NCBI GenBank assembly: GCA_938038735.1
Contig: CALHSW010000047.1
Location: forward strand, 1 to 33,409
Source of the DNA: an uncultured Bacteroidia bacterium
GTDB taxonomy: Bacteria > Bacteroidota > Bacteroidia > Bacteroidales > CAJPTX01
DNA length: 33,409 nt
Reading direction: 5' to 3'
Below are positions 24,344 through 33,355 of the stretch, piece after piece. Under the pieces are notes generated by a model, which did no database searches, had not been told where the DNA came from, and saw nothing but the letters and a program-made list of their open reading frames with translations. The position numbers and the translations under genes were made by a program. The number at the start of each line of letters is the position of its first letter. The stretch's first letter is position 1.

Positions 24344-25402
24344 ATGACCAAAATTCAGCAAATCGAAGAGTTGCTCGGCGCAAATGCTGAGCCTTTACTG
24401 TCGCACAAGTGCGAGTGTATCAGTAAGAAATCGTTGCATCTCCCAGGTCCAGACTTTGTGACCAGGGTTGTAGCAAACTCTAATCGTTCACCCCAAGTGA
24501 TGCGTAGCTTGCAGTCTATTTTTGACCACGGACGGCTCGGCGGTACTGGGTACCTCTCAATCCTACCCGTGGATCAAGGAATAGAGCATTCTGGGGCAGC
24601 GTCCTTTGCGCCGAATCCTGAGTACTTTGACCCAGAGAACATAGTGAAGCTAGCCGTTAGCGGGGGCTGCAATGCTGTCGCTTCCACTTTTGGAGTGTTG
24701 GCTGCGTGTTCAAGGCAGTATGCGCATAAAATTCCATTCATTGTGAAGCTAAACCATAACGAGCTACTTACCTATCCGAATAAGTTTGATCAAATCATGT
24801 TCGGATCTGTTGAGGAGGCGTGGAATTTAGGGGCAACGGCAGTAGGTGCCACCATATACTTCGGTTCGTCAGAATCAACACGACAAATTCAAGAGGTGGC
24901 TGAGGCCTTTGAGCGTGCGCACGAACTAGGTATGGCTACTGTTCTATGGTGCTATCTCCGTAACTCTTCCTTCAAGAAGGATGGCGTGGATTACCATGTG
25001 AGTGCAGACCTTACGGGCCAGGCGAACCACATAGGCGTAACCATACAGGCTGACATTATAAAACAAAAGCTCCCAGAGAACAACGGAGGGTTCAAGGCGT
25101 TGAGCTTCGGGAAGACGAACGAAAAGGTGTACACCGAGCTCACAACGGCCAATCAAATAGATCTTACGCGCTACCAGCTGGCAAATTGCTACATGGGGCG
25201 TGCGGGGCTAATCAATTCGGGCGGCGCGAGCGGAAAGAACGACCTTGCTGAGGCTGTGCGTACCGCAGTGATTAATAAGCGTGCGGGAGGTATGGGGCTA
25301 ATTAGCGGTCGGAAGGCGTTCCAGAAGCCCATGAAGGAGGGGATTGCTCTCCTCAACGCCATACAGGACGTTTACCTTTGCAAACAGGTTGATATTGCGT
25401 AG
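24344..25402 (+). CDS. fbaB: Class I fructose-bisphosphate aldolase
   Basis: A 352-residue cytoplasmic enzyme of glycolysis and gluconeogenesis that splits fructose 1,6-bisphosphate into dihydroxyacetone phosphate and glyceraldehyde 3-phosphate. It is the DhnA/FbaB type, using a lysine Schiff base and no metal. Recognisable segments are SILPVDQGIEHS, PFIVKLNHNE, GATAVGATIYFGS and the C-terminal phosphate-binding INSGGASG and GLISGRKAFQ. Length agrees with FbaB of E. coli. It is a monocistronic unit bounded by the terminator at 24178-24221 and the hairpin at 25448-25485. Confidence 0.95.
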   Translation: MTKIQQIEELLGANAEPLLSHKCECISKKSLHLPGPDFVTRVVANSNRSPQVMRSLQSIFDHGRLGGTGYLSILPVDQGIEHSGAASFAPNPEYFDPENIVKLAVSGGCNAVASTFGVLAACSRQYAHKIPFIVKLNHNELLTYPNKFDQIMFGSVEEAWNLGATAVGATIYFGSSESTRQIQEVAEAFERAHELGMATVLWCYLRNSSFKKDGVDYHVSADLTGQANHIGVTIQADIIKQKLPENNGGFKALSFGKTNEKVYTELTTANQIDLTRYQLANCYMGRAGLINSGGASGKNDLAEAVRTAVINKRAGGMGLISGRKAFQKPMKEGIALLNAIQDVYLCKQVDIA

Positions 25403-25409
25403 TGTGTTA

Positions 25410-25421
25410 GTCAACGTTGAC
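25410..25421. promoter_or_regulatory. 12-bp perfect palindrome
   Basis: GTCAACGTTGAC starts eight bases after the aldolase stop codon. It could be an operator for the next gene or chance; no second copy was seen in the window. Confidence 0.25.
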
Positions 25422-25447
25422 GCTGTTGGCTAATTCAATAGTCACGT

Positions 25448-25485
25448 AACGGCTGCTGGGTAGAGAGTCTTACCTAGCAGCCGTT
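25448..25485 (+). terminator. Terminator after the aldolase gene
   Basis: AACGGCTGCT-G-GGTA pairs with TACC-T-AGCAGCCGTT around an 8-base loop, followed by TCCTTT. The stem is strong and the T-tract moderate. Confidence 0.75.
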
Positions 25486-25507
25486 TCCTTTAGCATCCTC
25501 CGATACT

Positions 25508-26665
25508 ATGTTCGCTCTCCATCCCAATTGGTTGCGCTATAGCACTTGGTATCTTCTTTTCATACTGATTGCCTTACTCGCTTTGCACAGACATTTACAG
25601 TCGGATTTGAGCGCAGGAACTCCGCTTTCCCCCAGCACCCTACCTACTTTGCCAGCGCAGGTTAGATGCAGCCCTACACTCTTCGCCATGCACGATTTTT
25701 CTGATAGTGTGTGCAGAGCTACTCTTGCTTCGCTCCACCCCTTCAACCTGAACTCAGCCACCGAGGGAGACCTCGTCAGCATGGGGCTTCCCCACTCGGC
25801 AGCCGCACGAATCGTTAGGCGTAGGGAAAAGTGGGGCGAATATAGATACCCTAACCAACTTAAAAGGGTATACGGCATCCCTGCGCGAGCGGCGGATCTT
25901 ATTATCCCCTATGCCTACGTAGATCGTCCTTCTGGCAATGCTTACTACTTTACGCCTCCCCAAACCCTTTTCCCTTTCAACCCCAACATCGTTACGAGTG
26001 AAGAGCTACTGCGTCTGGGCTTTTCGCAGCGTGCGGTTGACATGATTGGGAAATACCGTGCGAAGGGGGGCGTTTTCCGCAAGAAGGAGGACTTCAAGAG
26101 GCTCTACTGCGTCGACTCTTCCACCTACGCGCTCCTTGAACCCCACATCCAGCTACCCACCCAGCAAAACACGACGCGAGGCAAACGGAGTGTCCCCTAC
26201 TTTACGCCTCCAAAGGCTCTTTTCCCCTTCAACCCTAACACCGTTACGAGTGAAGAGCTACTGCGTCTGGGCTTCTCGCAGCGGGCGGTGGACATGATTG
26301 GGAAATACCGTGCGAAGGGGGGCGTTTTCCGCAAGAAGGAGGACTTCAAGAGGCTCTACTGCGTCGACTCTTCCACCTACGCGCTCCTTGAACCCCACAT
26401 CCAGCTGCCCATCCAGCAAAACACGCCGCGAGGCAAACGGGGTGTCCCGTACTTTACGCCCTCAAAGACTCTTTTCCCCTTCAACCCCAACACCGTTACG
26501 AGTGAAGAGCTGCAACGTCTCGGCTTTTCGCAGCGTGCGGTAGACATGATTGGGAAGTACCGTGCGAAAGGGGGCGTTTTCCGAAGGAAGGAGGACTTTA
26601 AGAGGCTCTACTGCGTAGACTCAGCCACCTACGCAACGTTGGAACCGTTTATCAAGGTTGAGTAG
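25508..26665 (+). CDS. Helix-hairpin-helix protein with internal repeats
   Basis: A 385-residue protein with a short N-terminal membrane or signal helix (about residues 13-28) followed by ComEA-type helix-hairpin-helix units. A first, diverged unit (LHPFNLNSATEGDLVSMGL, about 77-140) is followed by three near-identical units, each starting YFTPP/YFTPS and containing FPFNPN-x-VTSEEL-x-RLGFSQRAVDMIGKYRAKGG. The repeat period is exactly 84 residues. ComEA-type proteins bind DNA outside the membrane during uptake, but many Bacteroidota proteins of this build are unstudied. It begins shortly after the aldolase terminator and ends 4 bases from the convergent plug-like gene. Confidence 0.85.
   Translation: MFALHPNWLRYSTWYLLFILIALLALHRHLQSDLSAGTPLSPSTLPTLPAQVRCSPTLFAMHDFSDSVCRATLASLHPFNLNSATEGDLVSMGLPHSAAARIVRRREKWGEYRYPNQLKRVYGIPARAADLIIPYAYVDRPSGNAYYFTPPQTLFPFNPNIVTSEELLRLGFSQRAVDMIGKYRAKGGVFRKKEDFKRLYCVDSSTYALLEPHIQLPTQQNTTRGKRSVPYFTPPKALFPFNPNTVTSEELLRLGFSQRAVDMIGKYRAKGGVFRKKEDFKRLYCVDSSTYALLEPHIQLPIQQNTPRGKRGVPYFTPSKTLFPFNPNTVTSEELQRLGFSQRAVDMIGKYRAKGGVFRRKEDFKRLYCVDSATYATLEPFIKVE
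25946..26665 (+). repeat. 252-bp in-frame tandem repeat, 2.9 copies
   Basis: Units start at 25946, 26198 and 26450, each exactly 252 bp apart; the last is cut by the stop codon after 216 bp. Units 1 and 2 share long stretches of identical DNA, including many synonymous positions, so the duplication is recent or kept uniform by recombination. Confidence 0.95.
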
Positions 26666-26669
26666 AGGG

Positions 26670-28061
26670 TTAGGGTCTCCATGCCCCTTGGTTGCCGCCC
26701 CTTGCAGTGGCAGTCCCTTGCTTTGGCCGTTTATCGCCCGCCACAATATGCGCTACGAGACGGTCGCTCCTGTCGGTGTCGCCCCGCAAATAGCACAGCA
26801 CGTGGTATTCATTCTGCGTTTCTGCGTAGCTCCCCTCAAAGGGAAGGTAGTCAACGCCATCCGACGTTTTCCATAGGTAGCGGTAGCTGTAGACCCCTTG
26901 CTTCATGTAGAGCGTTGCCTCGTATTGACCCCGCGCCTCGCTGTAGCGCATCTCCACCCCCCCTTCTGCGCCTACGATCCCCGGCACAACTAGCAGGGGT
27001 GTCCCTTGTCGGGCGAACGAAGAGAGGTCATCGGATGGTTTTAGGGCGAAATAGACGTACGCATAGCTTGCCGTGACCTCTGCGTCCTCCCGCTCCTCGT
27101 CGCCCCGACGTTCACCGTACTTGTAGTACCCCTTCAGCCCATCAGCCTTCGGGGGATTCCAACGATTGTTGGCTTCGCCTACCGTTACTTCCACATGGTT
27201 CTCCCAACTTATCTTCCTGATGCGTTCCACCCCAACCCCTGGGAGATCAAAGGACCGTAAATCTAGCACGCGCCACTCCGCCCCATTATTCCACACCCCA
27301 TTGCGCCGGAGGGTGAAAAGGCTTCCGTAAGTCCATTGCTCCCAACCCGCGGTGCGCTCGTAGCGTAGCTCTTTGTAGCGCGGGTCGTTCCAGTTCTGCT
27401 TACTGTACACCGTCATTTGTTCCGGGGTTCGTGCCACGGAGCGTCCATTCAGTTTCACTTCTAGCGCCGTGCTCTCCACGAAGTTGTCATCGCTGCAGCC
27501 GCTCAAGGAGAGCTCCCCCGGTAGTATATCATCGCTGAGGGCAAATTGCCGTTGCAGAAGCACCACGCTATCATCAACTGGGTCAATGACCTGTACCAGA
27601 TAGTTTCCCGAGAGCTTAAATCGCACGTCACGATTGGGGAAAGTTAACTCGTAGTGCGTGTAGTCGGGCGAAGCACCCATGGAGGGGGTATATCCCGACA
27701 CGGTATTCACCTCAAACCCCGTAAGGTACTCCATTGGCATTACGTCGGAGCGCCGCCAATCCTTTTCGCACCGCACGAAGCGGTAGCGTAGCCACCCAGG
27801 CGAGGCGCCAAGGTAGTCAAAGCAGAGGCGGAGCGTTCCCCCATTAAGAGGTACAATGGGCGGCGCCATGCTCCACGCTGTGGGCGAGAGCGATACGCTC
27901 TGCACGTGTGCATCGGATATGCTATCGCGCATTGCCCATGCGCTGTCGCTACAGGGGAAGGAGGCGCACGCACGTTGCGCTCCAGCGTAGCACCATAGTG
28001 CTAACGCTGCGCAGACCGTCGCCACGCGCCACAAAATGCCCACCCCTAAGCCTCTTACCAT
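26670..28061 (-). CDS. DUF5103 / type IX secretion plug-like protein
   Basis: A 463-residue secreted protein with an N-terminal hydrophobic signal (about 8-28). The mature part is a chain of beta domains with the DUF5103 features LRLCFDYLG, YRFVRCEKDW, YEL-x-FPN, YLVQVIDPVDDS and QRQF. It ends with an immunoglobulin-like region (YEATLYMKQGVYSYRYLW). DUF5103 proteins include Plug, which seals the SprA translocon of type IX secretion in Flavobacterium. I assign this from pattern; whether it is the plug itself or a paralogue is open. It is divergent from ubiD and convergent with the repeat protein, 4 bases away. Confidence 0.8.
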   Translation of the reverse strand: MVRGLGVGILWRVATVCAALALWCYAGAQRACASFPCSDSAWAMRDSISDAHVQSVSLSPTAWSMAPPIVPLNGGTLRLCFDYLGASPGWLRYRFVRCEKDWRRSDVMPMEYLTGFEVNTVSGYTPSMGASPDYTHYELTFPNRDVRFKLSGNYLVQVIDPVDDSVVLLQRQFALSDDILPGELSLSGCSDDNFVESTALEVKLNGRSVARTPEQMTVYSKQNWNDPRYKELRYERTAGWEQWTYGSLFTLRRNGVWNNGAEWRVLDLRSFDLPGVGVERIRKISWENHVEVTVGEANNRWNPPKADGLKGYYKYGERRGDEEREDAEVTASYAYVYFALKPSDDLSSFARQGTPLLVVPGIVGAEGGVEMRYSEARGQYEATLYMKQGVYSYRYLWKTSDGVDYLPFEGSYAETQNEYHVLCYLRGDTDRSDRLVAHIVAGDKRPKQGTATARGGNQGAWRP

Positions 28062-28184
28062 GAAACGTTACCCCTTCCGAAAAACCGATATCTACTGGCT
28101 AAAATTTTACAAATCATATGCCACGCCCCCGCGCTGCGCGTAACTTTCCGTACCTTCGGAGCATATTTTGAACTAGCCAACGTA

Positions 28185-30050
28185 ATGATCATGGGAAGAG
28201 CATTAGCACTACGTGCCTATCTTGAAGAACTGGATAAACAAAACGATTTGGCGCGCATCGATTGCGCCTGTTCCCCCACGCTAGAAATCGGTGAAATTGC
28301 GCACCGCGTCATGAGTCTGCGTGACGAGGGGAAGGCTCTACTATTCTCCAACACGGGTACTCCCTTCCCTCTGACCATCAACCTCTACGGTTCGGCGCAG
28401 CGCATGCTTACTGCGCTCCGTTGCAGCTCCTACGAGGAGCTAGCCCAGCGCATTGAAGGATTCATTGACACCCTCACTGCGCAGCCAAAGAGTCTCCGTT
28501 CAAAGCTTGCCCTTATGTCGCAACTCGCGCGGCTCAGTCGTATTGCGCCGAAGCGTTCGCAGCGCGCTGCGCCATGCCAGGAGGTAGTTATGGCGGAGCC
28601 GGACCTTACAAAGCTTCCGGCGCTTAAATGCTGGCCGGCTGATGCCGCCCCATTTATCACTCTCCCGATGGTTATTACGGAGCACCCCACCACGGGCATA
28701 CGTAACGTGGGGATGTACCGCATGCAAATCATTGACCCCACGCACGCTGCCATGCATTGGCACGTGCATAAGACGGGGGCTGCGCATTACCGCGCCTACC
28801 AAGCTTTGGGCAAACCGATGCCTATCGCCGTGGCGCTCGGCGGGGATCCCCTCCTTGCCTACTGCGCCACGGCGCCGCTGCCTGAGGGCGTTGACGAGTG
28901 GCTTATGGCGGGGTTTCTGCGCAGCAAGCGCGTGCGCCTAGCCGCGGCCAAAACCGTACCGCTCCTCGTGCCGGCTGAGGCAGATTTTATCATCGAGGGC
29001 TATGTGGACACTTCCCAGGAGCTTTTCCTTGAGGGACCATTCGGAGACCATACGGGCTTCTACTCGCTGCCCGACTACTACCCCACGCTACGCGTTACGG
29101 CCATCACCCATCGTCGCGATGCTATCTACCCCGCCACGATAGTGGGGGTTCCCCCTATGGAGGATGCGCAAATTGCCCTCGCTACGGAGCGCATTTTTAA
29201 CGTGCCGTTGCGCAAGACCCTCGCGCCGGAAATCGTCTCCTTCTCGCTTCCCACTGCCGGGGTAGCCCATAATCTCGCGGTGGCATCCGTGCTGAACTTG
29301 TACCCAGCCCAGGCCGAGCGGCTTGCAAACCTTTTTTGGAGCACCGGGCAGCTCATGTTCACAAAATATCTCCTCGTTGTTGATGAGGCGATAAACCCCA
29401 GCGATTGGCGTGTGGCGCTTTACCTCGCGGCTAAAGCGGCCCATGATCCTACCCGCTTTTACCATGGCTACGGCCCGCTTGATGTGCTTGACCACTCCTC
29501 GCCTAAACCGTGCGAAGGGGGTAAGCTTCTCCTTGATGCAAGGGGAATTGCAGTGGAACTTACAAAGGATGATAGGCTCTCGCTCCAAGAGAAAACGCTA
29601 GCGAATGGTCATAGGGTGGGGTTGCTGAGCCTAGGGAGTGTTGATGTTGCGTGCGTGGTGCCTACCAATGATGCTGTGGCCCCTCTTCATGGGTTGGCCC
29701 AAGAGTTCTTGGAGGGTATCTCCGCCCCGTTTATCGTCTTGGTTAACGCCAATGCGCCGTGGCGTAATCCCTACCTGTTGCTGTGGCTTGCTCTTGCCAA
29801 TTGTGCCCCTGATGTTGATATGCACCATGTGCGGCTCGCATCGGGGGGTGATGTTCTGCTGTGCGATGCCCGAATGAAGTGCGGATGGCCGGGGCGTCGC
29901 CCTTGGCCGAACCCGGTGGCGAGCGATAGCAGCACCATCAAGAGGGTGGACGAGAAGTGGCCCGCGTTAGGGCTGGGGAACTTCATCCCTTCGCCTTCGC
30001 ATGCGTTGAAAGGTTACCAGATGGGCGAGGATGCCGTAGCTAAGCGTTAG
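28185..30050 (+). CDS. UbiD-family decarboxylase, probable menaquinone step
   Basis: A 621-residue prenylated-FMN-dependent decarboxylase. Signature regions are GIRNVGMYRMQIID and the HWHVHKTGAAHY segment of the cofactor domain, then ADFIIEGYVD and LEGPFGDHTGFYSLPDYYP (about residue 283 onward), which carries the catalytic Glu/Asp set. It is about 120 residues longer than E. coli UbiD, as in Bacteroidota proteins annotated as menaquinone biosynthesis decarboxylases. The likely job is to remove a ring carboxyl group from a prenylated naphthoate intermediate at the inner membrane. It would need the flavin prenyltransferase UbiX, absent from this window. ATG 28185 or 28191 may be used. Confidence 0.92.
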   Translation: MIMGRALALRAYLEELDKQNDLARIDCACSPTLEIGEIAHRVMSLRDEGKALLFSNTGTPFPLTINLYGSAQRMLTALRCSSYEELAQRIEGFIDTLTAQPKSLRSKLALMSQLARLSRIAPKRSQRAAPCQEVVMAEPDLTKLPALKCWPADAAPFITLPMVITEHPTTGIRNVGMYRMQIIDPTHAAMHWHVHKTGAAHYRAYQALGKPMPIAVALGGDPLLAYCATAPLPEGVDEWLMAGFLRSKRVRLAAAKTVPLLVPAEADFIIEGYVDTSQELFLEGPFGDHTGFYSLPDYYPTLRVTAITHRRDAIYPATIVGVPPMEDAQIALATERIFNVPLRKTLAPEIVSFSLPTAGVAHNLAVASVLNLYPAQAERLANLFWSTGQLMFTKYLLVVDEAINPSDWRVALYLAAKAAHDPTRFYHGYGPLDVLDHSSPKPCEGGKLLLDARGIAVELTKDDRLSLQEKTLANGHRVGLLSLGSVDVACVVPTNDAVAPLHGLAQEFLEGISAPFIVLVNANAPWRNPYLLLWLALANCAPDVDMHHVRLASGGDVLLCDARMKCGWPGRRPWPNPVASDSSTIKRVDEKWPALGLGNFIPSPSHALKGYQMGEDAVAKR

Positions 30051-30096
30051 CGAGTGGGGCAGGGGTGGGATGTGTGCAGTGGCGGATGCAGCCCTA

Positions 30097-31302
30097 CTAC
30101 GCTTCCCGCAGCCCATGGAGCCCTGCTAGGGGCTTTACCTCGGCCTTGGACAGGTCTCCCTGTAGCACCCCATCGCCCACTACAGCATTTAGCCCTGGCA
30201 TCGCCCCTACCGCTAGTTTCCCAAGCTGGGTAAATCCTAACGCCTCCGCGCCGTTGCGAGTGGCCCAGAGCAGCAACTCTGGCACCGGAATCGAGGGGTA
30301 GTACCTATTAATCACCTTCAACTGCTCCAGCACGGAAAGGGTGGGCGACGATGAGAGGCTATCAGTGCCCACCGTAATGCGTAGCCCCGCCTCGCGCATG
30401 CCCTCAATATCGGCCAAGCGCCCCTCCATGAAGAGATTGCTCTGCGGGCAGAGGGCGATGGACAGCTCGGGGCATGCGGCTTTAAGCCTCGCCATCTCTT
30501 CCCGCTCAAGGCGCACGCAATGCACTAGGAGCGTACGCTTTCCATTGCGTCCCATGCGCTCTATCCAGCGTAGGTACTCCTCCTGCGTGGGTATCTGCAC
30601 CTCGCGATGCCAAATATTTTTGTAGAGATTGTCGATGGCCCCGCCGCCCGTACGCATGAACTCCCATTCCTGCCCCGTTTCGGCGAAGTGCAGCGAGTAG
30701 ATTGGAGCGTCTTGCACGGGCGTTTCAAGCAGATCTAAAAGGCGGTAGCTCACCGTGTATGGGGCATGGGGCGTGAGGTAGGCGTGCTTTACTCCCGCCT
30801 CCCTGAATAGACCAAGCACCCTCTGCCCCTCGGCGAACGCCTTGTTGGCCAGTTCCACATTTGCCCCAAACATTTCGACAAAGGTTACCGATTCAAATTC
30901 CTCGTTCGCCTTAAAGGGTACGGTGTCGGCCGCATTTGAGATGTCGCCGTAGGCCACCTGCCCATCGCGCCGGAGCGCCTCGTACGCCTTTACCAGCGCG
31001 CTGTCAATAATCTCTTGGTTGATGTCCATGCGCAGCGAGTCTATCTGTCGGAGAAACGCCACCATGGACCCTCCGGGCAAGAATACACCATCAAAAAAGG
31101 AGAGTTCTAGGTGGGTATGCGTATTGACAAAGCCGGGCGTTAGGTACCCGTTGAAAAAACGTATTTCCGCATTTGATACCCCGCTGTCGCCCAGCTGGGC
31201 AATCTCTACCACCTTCCCCGTTTCGTCAACGCTAACAATGCCGTTACGTATCGGATCCCCGGTGTTTGTAATGACGTAATTCGCCGCGTACCTCCGTACC
31301 AT
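30097..31302 (-). CDS. Amidohydrolase, aminofutalosine-deaminase family
   Basis: A 401-residue cytoplasmic metal-dependent hydrolase. The metal ligands are all visible: H62 and H64 (NTHTHLEL), H205 (LHFAETGQEWEF), H261 (LLVHCVRL) and D314 (VGTDSLSSSP). This pattern fits the deaminase branch (SsnA/MqnX-like). In Bacteroidota such proteins are usually called aminofutalosine deaminase family; the true substrate may differ. It follows the DUF4296 gene by 40 bases and is probably cotranscribed with it. It converges on ubiD, 46 bases away. A link to futalosine-route menaquinone synthesis is possible but untested. Confidence 0.88.
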   Translation of the reverse strand: MVRRYAANYVITNTGDPIRNGIVSVDETGKVVEIAQLGDSGVSNAEIRFFNGYLTPGFVNTHTHLELSFFDGVFLPGGSMVAFLRQIDSLRMDINQEIIDSALVKAYEALRRDGQVAYGDISNAADTVPFKANEEFESVTFVEMFGANVELANKAFAEGQRVLGLFREAGVKHAYLTPHAPYTVSYRLLDLLETPVQDAPIYSLHFAETGQEWEFMRTGGGAIDNLYKNIWHREVQIPTQEEYLRWIERMGRNGKRTLLVHCVRLEREEMARLKAACPELSIALCPQSNLFMEGRLADIEGMREAGLRITVGTDSLSSSPTLSVLEQLKVINRYYPSIPVPELLLWATRNGAEALGFTQLGKLAVGAMPGLNAVVGDGVLQGDLSKAEVKPLAGLHGLREA

Positions 31303-31342
31303 ATTAAGCCTCCATTCCCTTTTTATCTTCCTGCCGATTATC

Positions 31343-31744
31343 TTATTCTATCTCTAGCCTCATGCGCTTGCTCAGCGTAGTGTCGGGTGCCATGAGGCTT
31401 GCCTTCTCCTCTTCCATCCGAGCCACGAGATGGTCTAGGATAGCATCTAGCCGCTTCGGCTCTACGCTGTAGAGCGCGAGCATTGAGTCGAATTCGTCCA
31501 TCGTATGCCCATGGCGAGCTACAATGGGAGCGTACACCTCAAGCGCGCTGTCGTTCATACGGGCGCGTAGCGAATCAATTTGCTCCGTCATGCTTTGGGC
31601 AATATACATCTCGTAGAGCATTTGCTCCATGGTTTGGTCATCAATCGGATCCTTTCCTTTGCAGCCTCCGAGGCTAAGCAGTAGCGTGAGTGCTACGATT
31701 CGCAGCGTGCTGTCTCGCAGCAACATTTTTCCTAAGTGCTTCAC
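31343..31744 (-). CDS. DUF4296 lipoprotein
   Basis: A 133-residue lipoprotein with signal sequence ending LSLGGC (C28). The mature part is helical: a DQTMEQMLYEMYIAQSM helix, then ARHGHTMDEFDSMLALYSVEPKRLDAILD, both typical of DUF4296, a Bacteroidota-specific family of unknown function. It is the first gene of the two-gene unit with the amidohydrolase. A -7 element lies at 31788-31795, straddling the end of the upstream chemoreceptor gene. Confidence 0.85.
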   Translation of the reverse strand: MKHLGKMLLRDSTLRIVALTLLLSLGGCKGKDPIDDQTMEQMLYEMYIAQSMTEQIDSLRARMNDSALEVYAPIVARHGHTMDEFDSMLALYSVEPKRLDAILDHLVARMEEEKASLMAPDTTLSKRMRLEIE

Positions 31745-31787
31745 AGCGTGTCAAACAATTGAGCGTTTTTAGGCGCATTCACGCCGG

Positions 31788-31795
31788 CAAAGTTA
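31788..31795 (-). promoter_or_regulatory. Predicted -7 element of the DUF4296 gene
   Basis: The minus strand reads TAACTTTG, matching TAnnTTTG, about 45 bases before the DUF4296 ATG. It overlaps the last codon of the chemoreceptor gene. No clear -33 element was found. Confidence 0.45.
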
Positions 31796-32887
31796 CTCAG
31801 TTTTAAATTGCTGCATGTTCTCACGCAGCGCGTCGGAGAGCGCCACCAGGCGGTCGGCCGACTCATTGAGCGCATTAGAGGTGCTGGCATTCTCGCTGGT
31901 CACTTGCGCCAACGTGGCGAGCGCCGTGCTTATCTGCTCTGTGCCAGTCCTCTGCTCATCGCTCGCTGCCGCTAGCTCTTGCATTGTAGTTACCATCTTT
32001 TGAATGCTAGGGATAGCAGTGCGCAGGGTGTTGCCCATGGTGTCAACCGCATTGGCGCTATGGTGGGCTTTTTGCTGAATCTCATCGGAGAGCCTGGCAC
32101 TTTGGTCCGCTAGGCGGCGCACCTCGCCAGCCACCACAGCGAAACCGCGACCCATTTCGCCTGCGCGCGCCGCCTCAATCGCTGCGTTAATGGCTAGGAT
32201 GTTCGTTTTGTTCGCAATGTCAGAGATTGCATCTACTCGTGCCTGTATGTCCCGCATGGCCACTTCCGTGTTGTTAAAGGCCCCCGATACGTCCTTGAGA
32301 TCTTTATCCACTTGCGACCCTATTGCTGAGCCCTGCTTCGCATTGTCAAGATTCTGCGTGATGTTGGCCACCATTTCCTCTACGGCCGATGAAATCTCTT
32401 CCGTTGATGCGGCCTGCTGGTTTGCGCCCTGCGCTATGTTGCCAGCGTGGAGCTTGAATTGCTCGCTCTCGTGGGTCATACTTTGGCTCGCTTTCATTGT
32501 GCGATGGATCGGTGCTGACAGCGTTGTTACCATAGCTGCGAACTCCCGATTAAGAGTGCCGAATTCATCGCGGAGGCTATTCGTAGTGCCATCGTTTCCT
32601 GCGGTGAGGTCGCCAGAGGCCACCCTTCCCATGCGCTCCGTAATGCTATCCACTGGCCTTTTTAGCTCTCGCAGCGTAAAGCGTACCACTCCGATTGTAT
32701 AGCCCAGCAGCACAACCTGGTTTATAAACATCACATACCTTGGAAAGGTGGTCTTTGCCACACCCGCTGCATACGCTAAGAAGATGCCTATTGCAACTGC
32801 CACTACCACTTTTCGAGCTAGGCTGTGCCTATAGATATAAATCAAAATAGCGCCCACTGCCACCAATATCGCAACCATGATGCTCAT
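31793..32887 (-). CDS. Methyl-accepting chemotaxis protein without external sensor
   Basis: A 364-residue chemoreceptor-like protein. Three membrane helices occupy residues about 3-19, 25-44 and 50-69 with only short loops, so there is no periplasmic ligand domain. A HAMP-like linker (about 70-125) and a signalling coiled coil follow, with tip NKTNILAINAAIEAARAG (226-243) and then GRGFAVVAGEVRRLAD. It may sense a membrane or redox state or work with another receptor (inference). No CheR-binding tail is present. It shares the signalling tip with the receptor at 5542-7443 but not the input. ATG 32878 (fourth codon) is an alternative start. Confidence 0.93.
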   Translation of the reverse strand: MSIMVAILVAVGAILIYIYRHSLARKVVVAVAIGIFLAYAAGVAKTTFPRYVMFINQVVLLGYTIGVVRFTLRELKRPVDSITERMGRVASGDLTAGNDGTTNSLRDEFGTLNREFAAMVTTLSAPIHRTMKASQSMTHESEQFKLHAGNIAQGANQQAASTEEISSAVEEMVANITQNLDNAKQGSAIGSQVDKDLKDVSGAFNNTEVAMRDIQARVDAISDIANKTNILAINAAIEAARAGEMGRGFAVVAGEVRRLADQSARLSDEIQQKAHHSANAVDTMGNTLRTAIPSIQKMVTTMQELAAASDEQRTGTEQISTALATLAQVTSENASTSNALNESADRLVALSDALRENMQQFKTE

Positions 32888-33355
32888 GTCACGAAAAAAA
32901 ATGCAGAACTTCCGTATTCATTTTAATCTACTTATTTGCTATCTTTATGATAAAACTATTTCAATGCTGCAAACATAATGGGAATTTCGCAGAGTGATTG
33001 CATTTCTGCTGCAAAGTGCGGTGTGAGTTTGATAAATGGTTGTATTTCGTTGACAAAGCTGTGCAGCATGTTCCTTCGAGAGTCGGAAATGGCGGCGGTT
33101 GATGGCTGTTTGGCGCATTTTGACTATCGTTTGAGGGCAATGCGGTGTTCGTTTGTCTACTTGATTATGCGCAATATGGCAAAAGTAGGTGGCTTGATGG
33201 AGTCTTGCGGAATGTGCGCCAACGCCGCTGATGCCAGCGACATGTCGGAGATTAGCTATTAGAGAGAAGTGTACAATTCCTATCCTGGAATCCCTACCCG
33301 GAAAGCATGGCCTAACGCTTGCCGATTGCTATCCTTCCACCAATTTCGTATCAAG
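32888..33355. other. Gene-free segment at the window end
   Basis: About 470 bases without a convincing gene. An open frame of 94 codons (32978-33262, plus) starts with ATG, but it lies over the upstream region of the chemoreceptor gene, is unusually rich in cysteine and matches nothing I know. The segment holds the chemoreceptor promoter (32970-32977) and a small hairpin ATTCC/GGAAT (33276-33291). Confidence 0.5.
32970..32977 (-). promoter_or_regulatory. Predicted -7 element of the sensorless chemoreceptor gene
   Basis: The minus strand reads TATGTTTG, matching TAnnTTTG, 82 bases before the ATG at 32887. The region between is AT-rich. Confidence 0.45.

Noticed and set aside
26046..26543. Two similar open frames in another reading frame of the repeats
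   Set aside because: Their similarity is a by-product of the 252-bp DNA repeat; the helix-hairpin-helix frame is the coding one.
25946..26665. CRISPR-like tandem repeat
   Set aside because: Unit length is 252 bp with no spacers, and it is in frame within a gene.
32978..33262. 94-codon cysteine-rich plus-strand frame
   Set aside because: It has an ATG but no ribosome-binding site, overlies the chemoreceptor promoter region and matches nothing known; kept only as a note.
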